Assembly (NCBI GenBank): GCA_964511185.1
Contig: CAZEDU010000022.1
Span: 1-52,412, forward strand
DNA: 52,412 nucleotides
From: CAZEDU01 sp964511185
Lineage (GTDB): Bacteria; Myxococcota; Myxococcia; Myxococcales; Myxococcaceae
Reading direction: 5' to 3'
Both the position numbers and the translations under genes were made by a program. The notes under the pieces were generated by a model, which made no database searches, was not told the DNA's origin, and saw only the letters and a program-made list of their open reading frames with translations. Positions within the stretch are counted from its first letter, which is position 1. Each line of letters opens with the position of its first letter. This document shows, piece after piece, positions 21,589 to 29,831 of the stretch.

Positions 21589-22984
21589 TCAGCCCGAGCG
21601 TCGTTTTCCGCTCTGGATGAGCCGCGCGAACGCGGTGGCCGCGCTCGCGCACAGGCCGCTCAAGTCGCTCATCGCGGTGTCGGGCAGGACGCCGCCGTCG
21701 ATGGCGTGGGCGTAGAGCAGGAGCACCACGCGGTCCTTGAGGAGGACCGGCGCGACGATCACCTCTTCGGGCGGGCTCGCGTGCAGCAGCTTCCACATGC
21801 GCCCGTGCAGCAGCGCGCCTTCGTCGGGCGGCGCGCCGCGGAAGATGGTCTTGCGGTCGAGGGTCAGCCGGAAGACGGACGGGCCCGCGAGCGGAATGGC
21901 GAGCGCCTCGAGCGCCTCTTCCCCGACGCCCACCGCGAACCCCTTCCAACCCAGCGCCATCTGGTCGCGCACGATGAGCGCCAGCCCGCAGCCGAAGGTG
22001 GAGCGGAGCGCGTCGACCAACGCTTCGCCGATGGCCTCGCGCGTGGTGGCCTGGGAGATGGCCGCGAGCGCCTCGGGCAGGCTGAGCGCGGGCCGGGCGA
22101 TGACGGCCGCCGGCATCTCCTCGGGCAGCGGCTCGAGCACCGGCGCCCCGCCGAGCTCCTCCGGCGCGTAGACCGGCTGCTGCGCCTCGTCCGCGCTCGG
22201 CACCATCTCGAGCTCGTCGTACGACGGCTCGGCGGGGACCGCTGGCACTTGCGGAGGGAAGTAGACGGGCGGGGGCGGCACGGGCGCGGCGGCGGTGATC
22301 TTCGGCGCCGGGCGCTGAGGGCTCGGCACCGACGCCGGCATCGGCGGCTGGCGCGGGGGCGCTGCCGGCGGCTGCCGGGGCGGTGCCGCCGTCGGGCCGG
22401 GAGGACGCGCCGGGGCGCNNNNNNNNNNTGGGCAGCTCGAGCGGAACGTCGACCTCGAGCGCGAGCGTCACCTGCATCTCGGGGTCTTCGGTGGCCGGCA
22501 GCGGCGAGGCGCCGGCGACCTCGAGCCGCAAGAAGCGCGTCTTCCTGCGAAGCCCGTAGAGCTTCTCCAGGTAGAAGAGGATGCGCAGCTCAGGCGCGAC
22601 GAGCGGCACGATGCGCGCGCCGGTGACGAAGGCGAGCTCGTCGGCCGCCGCCATCGACTTGGGGTCCATCATCGCGGCGGCGAGCGTCTTTCTGCCCTGC
22701 GTGCTCGCGGTGAGCGGGATGACGTGGTGCTTCACCGCGAGCCGCTCGGGAACCAGCGCGACCACCTGCGGCGTGATGGCGTCGAAGTGCGAGTGAATCG
22801 CCGCGGGGACGCCGTGCTGGAGCGACAGCGCGCGCGCCAGGGTGTCGAGCTCCAAAGAGCCCAGCTCGACCAGGTTGGTGCCCAAACGCCCGCCGTAGAG
22901 GACCTGCGCGCGCAGCGCATCCTCCAGCTGTTGCACGGTGACCAGGCCCTCGCGAACGAGGAGCTCCCCCAATGGCGTCGCCAC
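21589..22984 (-). CDS. MshEN-domain / proline-rich / GAF-like protein, interrupted by assembly gap
   Basis: One gene split by the N run. The start at 22984 encodes an MshEN (PilB/GspE N-terminal) domain: MATPLGELLVREGLVTVQQLE and LGTNLVELGSLELDTLARAL are its signatures (second quoted in part). MshEN domains of PilB and MshE bind c-di-GMP. After the gap the frame continues as a Pro/Ala-rich linker without stops, and then a GAF-like domain (SLPEALAAISQATTREAIGE, VFRLTLDRKTIFRG, GLCASAATAFARLIQ) ending at 21589. The two parts are out of phase by one base across ten Ns, so the true gap length should be a multiple of three. No Walker ATPase motif is present, so this is not a secretion ATPase. Confidence 0.8.
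22419..22428. other. Assembly gap (10 Ns)
   Basis: Ten consecutive undetermined bases lie inside the proline-rich linker of the MshEN/GAF gene. The sequence on both sides is extremely G/C rich, which explains failed assembly or sequencing. The number ten is probably a placeholder, because the coding frame needs a multiple of three. Confidence 0.98.
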
Positions 22985-23041
22985 GTCCCGCCGATACTAC
23001 GTCGTCGTGCCGGGCGAGCCGCGTTTTTCTTCGCGGGCCCG

Positions 23042-24685
23042 TCAGTCGCGGGTGACAGCGGCGAGCACGGCCTCCCGTCGCTGGGCGAGGTGCGCGCGGG
23101 TCACCTGACGGGCGGAGAGGTACGCGACCCAAGCGAGCGCGGCCGCCCCACCGACGAAGGCGAGCGACCCGAGACCGGGCGCCTCACGCCCGCTCCAGCG
23201 CAGGGCCAGCGCCCAGGGCGAGGCGCCGAGCGCGGCGGCGAAGACGCCCAGCATCGAGGCGGCGAACGGCAGCCGGTCCTTGCGCTGCAGCCCGACGTGG
23301 AACTTCACCGGAAAGGTGAGGGAGAGGAAGTTGCCGGCAAGGAGCAGCACCGGGAGGAGCGCGGCGGCGCCGAGCAGGGCGAGCGCCAAGTCCACCGGCG
23401 CGCCGGCGCGGAAGTACAGCCGGTAGAAGGCCGCGACGAGCAGCGCCAGGCCCGCGGCGGCGAGCCCGTGCACCCGGTTCTTGGCGCGCAGCACCTCGTC
23501 GAGGGCGACCGGCGCGGCCAGGAAGGCGACGAAGCCCTGGCCGTCGTAGCCGAAGCTGTTCTGCGCGAAGGTCGAGGCCATCAGGACGGTGGCGTAGAGC
23601 GTGAAAGCGCCGACCAGCCACGCGTCGGCGCTCGCCCCGAGCAGGACGACGAACAGGTCGCGCCCCGACAGCAGCCGGAGCAGGATGGCGAGGATGAACG
23701 GCACCGAGGCGAGCAGCCGCGCGCGCGGGTTGTGCCACAGGTCGATGGCCTCTTTGAGCGCCAGGGCGCGGGGCAACGACCGGGCGGCCGAGAGCGGCTC
23801 GAAGCTTCGGCCGGTCTGCGAGGCGGCGCGGCCGCGGGGCCGCTCGCGGTGGAAGGCGACGAGCAGCCGGTGCGCCAGCATCGACGCGAGCACGGCGAGG
23901 GCGATGAGCCAGGTGAGCCGCATCAGCGCGCCGGCCCAATCTCCTCGGGCCAGCAGGAGCACGCCCCGGGCGAGGAACCCGGACGGGACGCGGGTCAACG
24001 CGAGCGCGGCGTTGCGGAGCACGTCGTCGCCGATGGCCTGAAGCGGCGCGGCGGAGGCGGTGAGCCAGCGCGTGTCTACAGGCGGCAAGAAGGAGCAGGC
24101 GACGAGGAAGAGGAGGAAGAAGCCGCCGATCAGCTCGCCGTTGCGGCGCTGCTTGAGCAGGTTGAGCGTCAAGTGCAAAGCGACGCGGCCCACCGACGCG
24201 TTGAACAGCGCGTACGCCAAGAGGAGCGCCGCCACCATCGCGGCCGGCAGCGCGTGGACGCGCACGTAGCCGACGGTGGCGCCCAGCACCGGCGCGTAGA
24301 AGACGACGGCGCGGGGCTCGAACAGGCTCGCCAGCGTCGACGCGGCGAGCAGGCGCGGGGTGGAGAGCGGGAACGACGCGTAGCGCGAGAGCTCGCTGTG
24401 GTCGTCGACGCCGGCCGAGAGCACCGGCCAGCTGGCCCACAGGCACGTGGTGACGAAGCCGATGAGGCCGAGCAGAAAGGCGGGCCACACCGCCGAGCCG
24501 GCGACGGCGGGCAGGCGCAAGAGCCCCTCGAACGCGAGGAAGAGCCCGACCGCCGGCGCGCACGCGGCCAGGTAGGCGAGGAGCGACAGCGCGCGGTGCG
24601 GCCGCTTGCCGCGGTTGAGGCCCAGCCGCAGGCGCAGCGACCAGAGCAGCCACAGCTGCGTGAAGAGGCCGGGCTGCGCGCTCAC
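23042..24685 (-). CDS. ABC-2-type exporter permease subunit
   Basis: A 547-residue polytopic membrane protein with about 10-12 hydrophobic segments, for example LLAYLAACAPAVGLFLAF, SFLPPVDTRWL (a loop), LTWLIALAVLASMLAH, GLALLVAAFYRLYF and LAFVGGAAALAWVAYL. It has no ATPase motifs. Its start ATG 24685 overlaps the stop of the ATPase gene (ATGA, 24682-24685), so the two are translationally coupled and surely work together. The substrate is not evident. Relatives are annotated only as ABC transporter permeases. The soluble middle segment (about 265-300, HRERPRGRAASQTGR) is probably cytoplasmic. Confidence 0.8.
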   Translation of the reverse strand: MSAQPGLFTQLWLLWSLRLRLGLNRGKRPHRALSLLAYLAACAPAVGLFLAFEGLLRLPAVAGSAVWPAFLLGLIGFVTTCLWASWPVLSAGVDDHSELSRYASFPLSTPRLLAASTLASLFEPRAVVFYAPVLGATVGYVRVHALPAAMVAALLLAYALFNASVGRVALHLTLNLLKQRRNGELIGGFFLLFLVACSFLPPVDTRWLTASAAPLQAIGDDVLRNAALALTRVPSGFLARGVLLLARGDWAGALMRLTWLIALAVLASMLAHRLLVAFHRERPRGRAASQTGRSFEPLSAARSLPRALALKEAIDLWHNPRARLLASVPFILAILLRLLSGRDLFVVLLGASADAWLVGAFTLYATVLMASTFAQNSFGYDGQGFVAFLAAPVALDEVLRAKNRVHGLAAAGLALLVAAFYRLYFRAGAPVDLALALLGAAALLPVLLLAGNFLSLTFPVKFHVGLQRKDRLPFAASMLGVFAAALGASPWALALRWSGREAPGLGSLAFVGGAAALAWVAYLSARQVTRAHLAQRREAVLAAVTRD

Positions 24686-25488
24686 GCGCCGCCCCGGTAG
24701 AAGGACAGCCGCGCGTCCTTCGCCGCCGGCCGCCCCACCAACGTCTCGAACACCGCCTCGAGGGTGGGCGCGTGGTGTCGGGCCTTCAGGTCGGAGACCG
24801 TGCCCTGGTCGAGCAGCCTGCCTTGGGAAAGCACGCCCGCGTGGGTGGCGAGCCGCTCGGCGATCTCCAGGATGTGCGTGGTGAGCACCACCGTCACGCG
24901 GCGGCGGGACAGCTCGCGCAAGAGCTCCCGAATCACCGCGCCGGCGATGACGTCGATGCCCTCGAACGGCTCGTCGAGGAACACCAGCTCGGGCGCGTGG
25001 AGGAGCGCCGCGGCGATGGCGAGCCGGCGCCGCATGCCCTTGGAGTACTCGGCCACCAGCGTGTCGGCCTTGGCGGTCAGCTCGGTGAGCCGCAAGAGCT
25101 CGTCGGCGCGCGCGGCGGCGTCCTGGCTGGCCAGGCCATACATGCGGCCGCAGAAGACCAGGTGCTGCCGGCCGGAGAGCCGCTCGAACAGCGCGAGCTC
25201 TTCGGGCACCACGCCGATGCGCGACTTGACGACGAGCGGCTGGGCCAGCGCGTCCGTGCCGAGCACCTCGATGCTGCCCGCGTCGGGCGCGAAGATGCCG
25301 GTCAACATCGCCAGGGTGGTCGACTTGCCCGCGCCGTTGGGCCCCAAGAAGGCGAAGAACGCGCCGCGGGGGACGCGCAGCTCCAGGCCATCGACCGCGG
25401 TGAAGTCACCGAAGCGCTTGACCAGCCCGCGGGCGTGCACGGCGAGCGGCGTCGCTTCGGGGGGCATGGAGGTGGAATCCGAGCTCAC
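24682..25488 (-). CDS. ABC exporter ATP-binding subunit
   Basis: An ATPase of about 268 residues. It shows Walker A (GPNGAGKST), the Q-loop region, the ABC signature (EYSKGMRRRLAIAAALLHAPE, where YSKGM replaces LSGGQ, as in CcmA/ABC-2 subfamilies), Walker B (LVFLDEP) and the switch His (TTHILEIAERLA). The GTG start at 25488 overlaps the upstream stop as GTGA; an ATG at 25467 would drop seven residues. It powers the permease encoded next (23042). The longer frame extending to 25824 is out of register with real coding and is not used. Confidence 0.9.
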   Translation of the reverse strand: MSSDSTSMPPEATPLAVHARGLVKRFGDFTAVDGLELRVPRGAFFAFLGPNGAGKSTTLAMLTGIFAPDAGSIEVLGTDALAQPLVVKSRIGVVPEELALFERLSGRQHLVFCGRMYGLASQDAAARADELLRLTELTAKADTLVAEYSKGMRRRLAIAAALLHAPELVFLDEPFEGIDVIAGAVIRELLRELSRRRVTVVLTTHILEIAERLATHAGVLSQGRLLDQGTVSDLKARHHAPTLEAVFETLVGRPAAKDARLSFYRGGA

Positions 25489-25859
25489 GTCGACGCGCGC
25501 GCCGCATCGGCGGAGCGACCGATGGAGCGCCACGACAGCGCGGTCATCGCCAGGAGCACCACCACGCCGGTGAACGAGGGCGGGTGGCGCAGGAACTTCT
25601 CGAAGAGCAGCGCGGACATCGCCAGCCACACCGAGGCGAACGCGGCGTTGGCGCCGAAGCACAGCCACAGGTAGGCGCGCTGGCGGATGGCTCGGGTCAT
25701 CAGGTTCATCACCCCGAGCAGCATCAGGGTGACGCCGCCTTGAAAGAACCAGATGGCCGGCTCGCTGACGGCGCCGAAGAACAAGGGCGTCGCGACGAAC
25801 GCCTGCGCGCCGCCCAACAGGCACAGCACCACCGCCACGACGCTCGCCGGCTTGCTCAC
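25485..25859 (-). CDS. Small four-TM membrane protein, first gene of ABC operon
   Basis: A 124-residue integral membrane protein with four hydrophobic helices (about 6-26, 31-51, 62-84 and 95-113). It has no motifs that I recognise. GTG 25859 is preferred because it has AGGAG about nine bases upstream; the longer open frame to 26087 would overlap nhaR by over 140 bp. The stop overlaps the GTG start of the ATPase gene (GTGA), so this protein is co-made with the ABC exporter and may be an accessory subunit. That role is inferred. Confidence 0.7.
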   Translation of the reverse strand: MSKPASVVAVVLCLLGGAQAFVATPLFFGAVSEPAIWFFQGGVTLMLLGVMNLMTRAIRQRAYLWLCFGANAAFASVWLAMSALLFEKFLRHPPSFTGVVVLLAMTALSWRSIGRSADAARAST

Positions 25860-25945
25860 GCGATCGCTCTCCTGCGCAGAGACCGATTTCACATCAGGTT
25901 CGAGCGCGGAAGCCAACCTGAACGGTGACGGACTTCGCTCTTCGC

Positions 25946-26839
25946 TCAGGCGAACAGCTTCTCGCGCGCGGTCTCGGCGATGGCGAGCACCGCCGGGTGC
26001 TTGAGGTGCCGCTCGACCGAGATGGCGAAGAACCGCTCCTGGATCTCTTCGGTCCTGCCGATGACCGTCACGTCGTATTGACGGCACACCTCGTGCTCGA
26101 TGGCGGTGGGCGCCACGAAGAAGCCCAACCCGCGCTGGCCGAACACCTTGAGGAGCGCGCTGTCGTCGAACTCGGCGATGACGCGCGGCCGGATGCCTTT
26201 GCCGTCGAACCAGGCGTCGAGCGCGCGCCGCACGACCGACGCCGACGAGGGCAGCAGCACCGGCGCGTCGTCGAGCGAGTCGGGGAAGCCTCTCTTCAAG
26301 TGCGCGAGCTTCGCGGGCGCCACGAACGAGATGCCGGTCTCGCCCAGGCTGTGGCTGAAGGCGCGCACGCTGCCGCCGCTGGCGGGCAGCTCGGAGAGCA
26401 CCACGTCGAGCTCGTGGAGCTTCAGCTGCGTCATCAGCTGCTCGAGCGGCCCTTCACGACACTCGACCTGCAGATTGGCGACGGCGGCGAAGGCGGGCTG
26501 CAAAAGCCGCTCGGCGATCAGCTTCGGGATCACCTCGGCGATGCCCACCGTGAAGCGCAGCCGCCGGCCGACCGCCTTCCCGTCCAGCGCGAGCTGCAGC
26601 TCCTTGCCGAGCAGGAAGATCTCGTCGGCGTACCGGTACACCATCCGGCCGGCCTCGGTGAGCACCAGCCTGCGCCCTTCGCGCTGCAAGAGCTTGGTGC
26701 CGAGCGACTGCTCCAAAAGCTTGACCTGCGCGCTGATGGTCGGCTGCGACAGGTGAAGCTCTTTGCTGGCTTGCGCGATGCTGCCCAGCCGCGCGGTGGA
26801 CCAGAAGTAGAGCAGGTGGTGGTAGTTGAGCCAGGCCAT
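25946..26839 (-). CDS. nhaR: LysR-family transcriptional activator NhaR
   Basis: A 297-residue LysR-type regulator. The N-terminal winged helix-turn-helix (about 1-65; MAWLNYHHLLYFWSTARLGS, LSQPTISAQVKLLEQSLG) is close to E. coli NhaR, which shares the NYNHLYYFW opening. The effector domain follows (IAEVIPKLIAERLLQPAF, DVVLSELPASGG). In E. coli NhaR responds to Na+ and activates nhaA. Here no Na+/H+ antiporter gene is adjacent; the divergent gene is a P-type cation ATPase (27011), separated by 171 bp, so NhaR may control it. That link is inferred from orientation. Confidence 0.9.
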   Translation of the reverse strand: MAWLNYHHLLYFWSTARLGSIAQASKELHLSQPTISAQVKLLEQSLGTKLLQREGRRLVLTEAGRMVYRYADEIFLLGKELQLALDGKAVGRRLRFTVGIAEVIPKLIAERLLQPAFAAVANLQVECREGPLEQLMTQLKLHELDVVLSELPASGGSVRAFSHSLGETGISFVAPAKLAHLKRGFPDSLDDAPVLLPSSASVVRRALDAWFDGKGIRPRVIAEFDDSALLKVFGQRGLGFFVAPTAIEHEVCRQYDVTVIGRTEEIQERFFAISVERHLKHPAVLAIAETAREKLFA

Positions 26840-27010
26840 GGCAAGCCCTACTCACGCGCAAATGGCCGTCGGAACAACCACGAAAAGCCAGGTGAATCTG
26901 AAGGTTTTTTCGACGTTTCTCGCGGGCTCTGGGGCGCCTCTTCGACAGGTGAACGACGGGCAGGCGGCCGGGCGGCTGGGCCGGAGCGGCAGAACATTGA
27001 GGGGTGGGAG

Positions 27011-29776
27011 GTGCCGCGCTTGGAGAAGGCGACGCAGACGCAGTGGCACGCGCTGCCGTCCGATCAGGTCTTGGAGGCGCTGGGGTCGTCGGCGCGCGGC
27101 CTGGGCGACGACCAAGCGCGGCGGCGCCTCGCCTCGCACGGCCGGAACGAGCTCCAGCGGGCGAAGGCGGACGGCCCGCTGGTCTTGCTCGCCCGGCAGC
27201 TGAAGAACCCGCTCCTGCTCGTGCTGATCGGCGCTGGGCTCGTCGCCATCGCGATGGGCAAGCCGCTCGACGGCGGGGTGGTGCTCGCGGTCGTGGTGCT
27301 CAACACGCTGATCGGCTTCGTTCAGGAGCTCCGGGCCGGAAAGGCGATTGAAGCGCTGAGCCAGATGGTCCCCGAGCTGGCCACCGTCTGGCGGGACGGA
27401 AAGAAGGCGCAGCTGCCATCGCAGCTCCTGGTGCCGGGCGACGTCATCGAGCTCGCGGCGGGCGACCGGGTGCCTGCCGACGCGCGCCTGCTGTCGCAGA
27501 AAGGGCTGCGCGTGCAGGAGAGCGCGCTGACCGGCGAGTCGGTGCCGAGCGAGAAGGGGCTCGGGGTGCTGGCGGCGGACGTGGAGCTGGGCGACCGAAG
27601 GAACCTGGTGTTCGGCGGCACGCTGGTGTCGGCGGGCGCGGGCACCGCGGTCATCGTCGAGACCGGCGCGCGGACGCAGCTGGGCCGCATCTCCGACTTG
27701 CTGCAAGGAGCGGTCGCGCTGGAGACGCCGCTCACCCGCGCGCTCGCGAAGGTGAGCGTCGTCTTGACCGTGGGCATCGGCGCGGTGTCGCTCGCGCTGC
27801 TCGGCGTCGCCCTGTGGCGCGGCTACCCGCTGGCCGACGGGCTGCTCGCCGCCATCACGCTCGCGGTGGCGGCGATCCCCGAAGGGCTGCCGGCGATCGT
27901 CACCATCGCGCTCGCCATCGGCGTGCAGCGGATGGCGCGGCGCCGCGCGGTGATCCGCAAGCTGCCCGCCGTGGAGACGTTGGGGAGCACCTCGGTCATC
28001 TGCTCGGACAAGACGGGCACCCTGACGCGCAACGAGATGACGGTGCAGGCGGTCTGGGCGCCAGGCTCGGGAGCGCATCGGCTCTCGGGGGTCGGCTACG
28101 CGCCGCGGGGCGCGCTCACGGGAGAGGGCGGCGCGCCGGTCCGCGAGCTGCCGGCGGACTTGGCGCGGCTCCTGGAAGCGAGCGCGCTGTGCAACGACGC
28201 GGCCGTGGAAGAGGCGGGCGGGCGGTGGACGTTGGCGGGCGACCCGACCGATGGGGCGCTGCTCGTCGCCGCGATGAAGGCGGGGCTTTCGCTCCAGGCG
28301 CTTCAGCGAGCTCGCCCGCGGCTCGATGAGATTCCCTTCGAATCGGAGCGCCAGCTCATGGCGACGCTGCACGCGCTCGGCGAGGCGGAGCGTGTGATTT
28401 GGATGAAGGGCGCGCCCGAGGTGGTGCTCGCGCGCTGCGCGCTGTCACCCGAGCTGCGCGACGCGCTGCCCAAGCGCGTGGAGGCGCTCGCGAGCGAGGG
28501 CCAGCGCATTCTGGCGGTCGCCGAGAAGCCCGCAGGCGCGGGCGGGCTCGAGCTCGAGGACACGGACGGAGGGTTCCGGCTGCTCGGCCTGGTGGGGATG
28601 CTCGATCCTCCGCGCGAGGAGGCGATCAGCGCGGTGCAGGCATGCCAGGCCGCGGGCATCACCGTGAAGATGATCACCGGTGATCACGTGAGGACGGCGC
28701 AGGCCATCGCCGCCCGGCTGGGCATCCTGGGCGACGGCGGGGCGGTGAGCGGCGCGCAGCTCGCGCGCATGAGCGATGGCGAACTCGAGGGGGTGACGCG
28801 CAGGTGCAACGTGTTCGCGCGGGTGGCGCCCGAGCACAAGCTGCGGCTGGTCAAGGCGCTGCAGGCGCACCGTCAGGTCGTCGCGATGACGGGGGACGGC
28901 GTGAACGACGCGCCCGCGCTCAAGCAGGCCGACATCGGCGTGGCGATGGGCATCGCCGGCACGTCGGTCGCGAAGGAGGCGGCCGACGTGGTGCTCGCCG
29001 ACGACAACTTCGCATCGATCGCCGCCGCGGTCGAGGAGGGGCGCCGCGTCTACGACAACCTGGTCAAGGCGCTGGCGTTCGTGCTGCCCACCAACCTGGG
29101 GCTGGCGTTGATTCTCATCGCCTCGGTGGCGTTCTTCCCGCTGGTGCCGGTGGCCGGCGCGTGGGTCCCGCTGCTGCCGATGCTCCCGACGCAGCTCCTG
29201 TGGATCAACCTGGTCGCGTCGGTGACGCTGGCGTTGCCGCTGGCCTTCGAGGCGCCCGAGCGCGACGTGATGCGGCGCTCGCCCCGCCGCCAGAGCGCGC
29301 CGATTCTGGGGCGCTTCGTGTTGACGCGCACGGCGATGGCGGCGGCGTTGATGACCGCCGGCGCGCTCGGCCTGTTCTTCTGGGAGTACCTGCGCGAGGT
29401 GGATCAGGTGGGCCACGCGCTGGCGCTGCGCGAGGCGCAGACCATGAGCGTGACCGCGGTCATCTTTTTTCAGATCTTCTACCTGCTCAATTGCCGGAGC
29501 TTGAAGGACTCGATGTTCCGGCTCGGCGTCTTCCGGAACCGGGCGGTGTTCGTCGGCATCGGCGTCCTGCTCGCGGCGCAGGCGGCCTTCATCTACCTGC
29601 CGCCGCTCCAGCGGGTGTTCCGCACCGCGGCGTTGGATGTTCAGGAGCTGCTGCTCGCCCTGGCGGTGGGCGCGGCCATCCTGCCCGTCGTCAGCTTCGA
29701 GAAGTGGTACCGCGCGCGCCGCCGGATGAAAGGGCCGCCGCGCGGTGTCGAGCCGCTGGCCGTGGCTCGAACCTGA
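27011..29776 (+). CDS. P2-type cation-transporting ATPase, ion uncertain
   Basis: A 921-residue pump. It has the N-terminal cation ATPase domain (HALPSDQVLEALGSSARGL), the actuator loop TGES (174-177), TM4 PEGLP (290-294), the phosphorylated Asp333 in SDKTGTLTRNEM, and the hinge motif TGDGVNDAPALKQADIGVAMG (quoted here as GDGVNDAPALKQAD). Ten TM segments fit P2A pumps. The SERCA Ca2+ ligands are only partly kept: the TM4 Glu and Asn695 in TM5 (TNLGLAL) are present, but the TM5 Glu is Leu698, and TM6 reads NLVASVTLALPLAFE, where the Thr-Asp pair is Ala736-Ser737. So Ca2+ is doubtful. GTG 27011 follows a GAGGGG site. It is divergent from nhaR. Confidence 0.9.
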   Translation: MPRLEKATQTQWHALPSDQVLEALGSSARGLGDDQARRRLASHGRNELQRAKADGPLVLLARQLKNPLLLVLIGAGLVAIAMGKPLDGGVVLAVVVLNTLIGFVQELRAGKAIEALSQMVPELATVWRDGKKAQLPSQLLVPGDVIELAAGDRVPADARLLSQKGLRVQESALTGESVPSEKGLGVLAADVELGDRRNLVFGGTLVSAGAGTAVIVETGARTQLGRISDLLQGAVALETPLTRALAKVSVVLTVGIGAVSLALLGVALWRGYPLADGLLAAITLAVAAIPEGLPAIVTIALAIGVQRMARRRAVIRKLPAVETLGSTSVICSDKTGTLTRNEMTVQAVWAPGSGAHRLSGVGYAPRGALTGEGGAPVRELPADLARLLEASALCNDAAVEEAGGRWTLAGDPTDGALLVAAMKAGLSLQALQRARPRLDEIPFESERQLMATLHALGEAERVIWMKGAPEVVLARCALSPELRDALPKRVEALASEGQRILAVAEKPAGAGGLELEDTDGGFRLLGLVGMLDPPREEAISAVQACQAAGITVKMITGDHVRTAQAIAARLGILGDGGAVSGAQLARMSDGELEGVTRRCNVFARVAPEHKLRLVKALQAHRQVVAMTGDGVNDAPALKQADIGVAMGIAGTSVAKEAADVVLADDNFASIAAAVEEGRRVYDNLVKALAFVLPTNLGLALILIASVAFFPLVPVAGAWVPLLPMLPTQLLWINLVASVTLALPLAFEAPERDVMRRSPRRQSAPILGRFVLTRTAMAAALMTAGALGLFFWEYLREVDQVGHALALREAQTMSVTAVIFFQIFYLLNCRSLKDSMFRLGVFRNRAVFVGIGVLLAAQAAFIYLPPLQRVFRTAALDVQELLLALAVGAAILPVVSFEKWYRARRRMKGPPRGVEPLAVART

Positions 29777-29785
29777 GCGTCCGGC

Positions 29786-29824
29786 GCTCGTTCGAGCCCG
29801 AGTGCCATCCTACGAGCCGTTTTT
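29786..29824 (+). terminator. Candidate intrinsic terminator after P-type ATPase
   Basis: The inverted repeat GCTCGT (29786-29791) / ACGAGC (29812-29817) is followed by CG and five Ts (29820-29824), nine bases beyond the ATPase stop. The stem is only six base pairs with a 20-base loop that itself contains CGAGCCCGAG, so the fold is uncertain. It lies in the 55 bp between two convergent genes, where a terminator is expected. Confidence 0.4.
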
Positions 29825-29831
29825 CCAAGGC

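Noticed and set aside
21281..22984. A 567-residue reading through the N run in one frame
   Set aside because: After the Ns it follows the wrong frame (Arg/Ala-rich shadow) and runs into the lipoprotein gene; the other frame gives a sensible GAF-like domain.
25489..25824. Longer N-terminus for the ABC ATPase
   Set aside because: The extra part is a shadow of the small four-TM gene; GTG 25488 by GTGA overlap is better.
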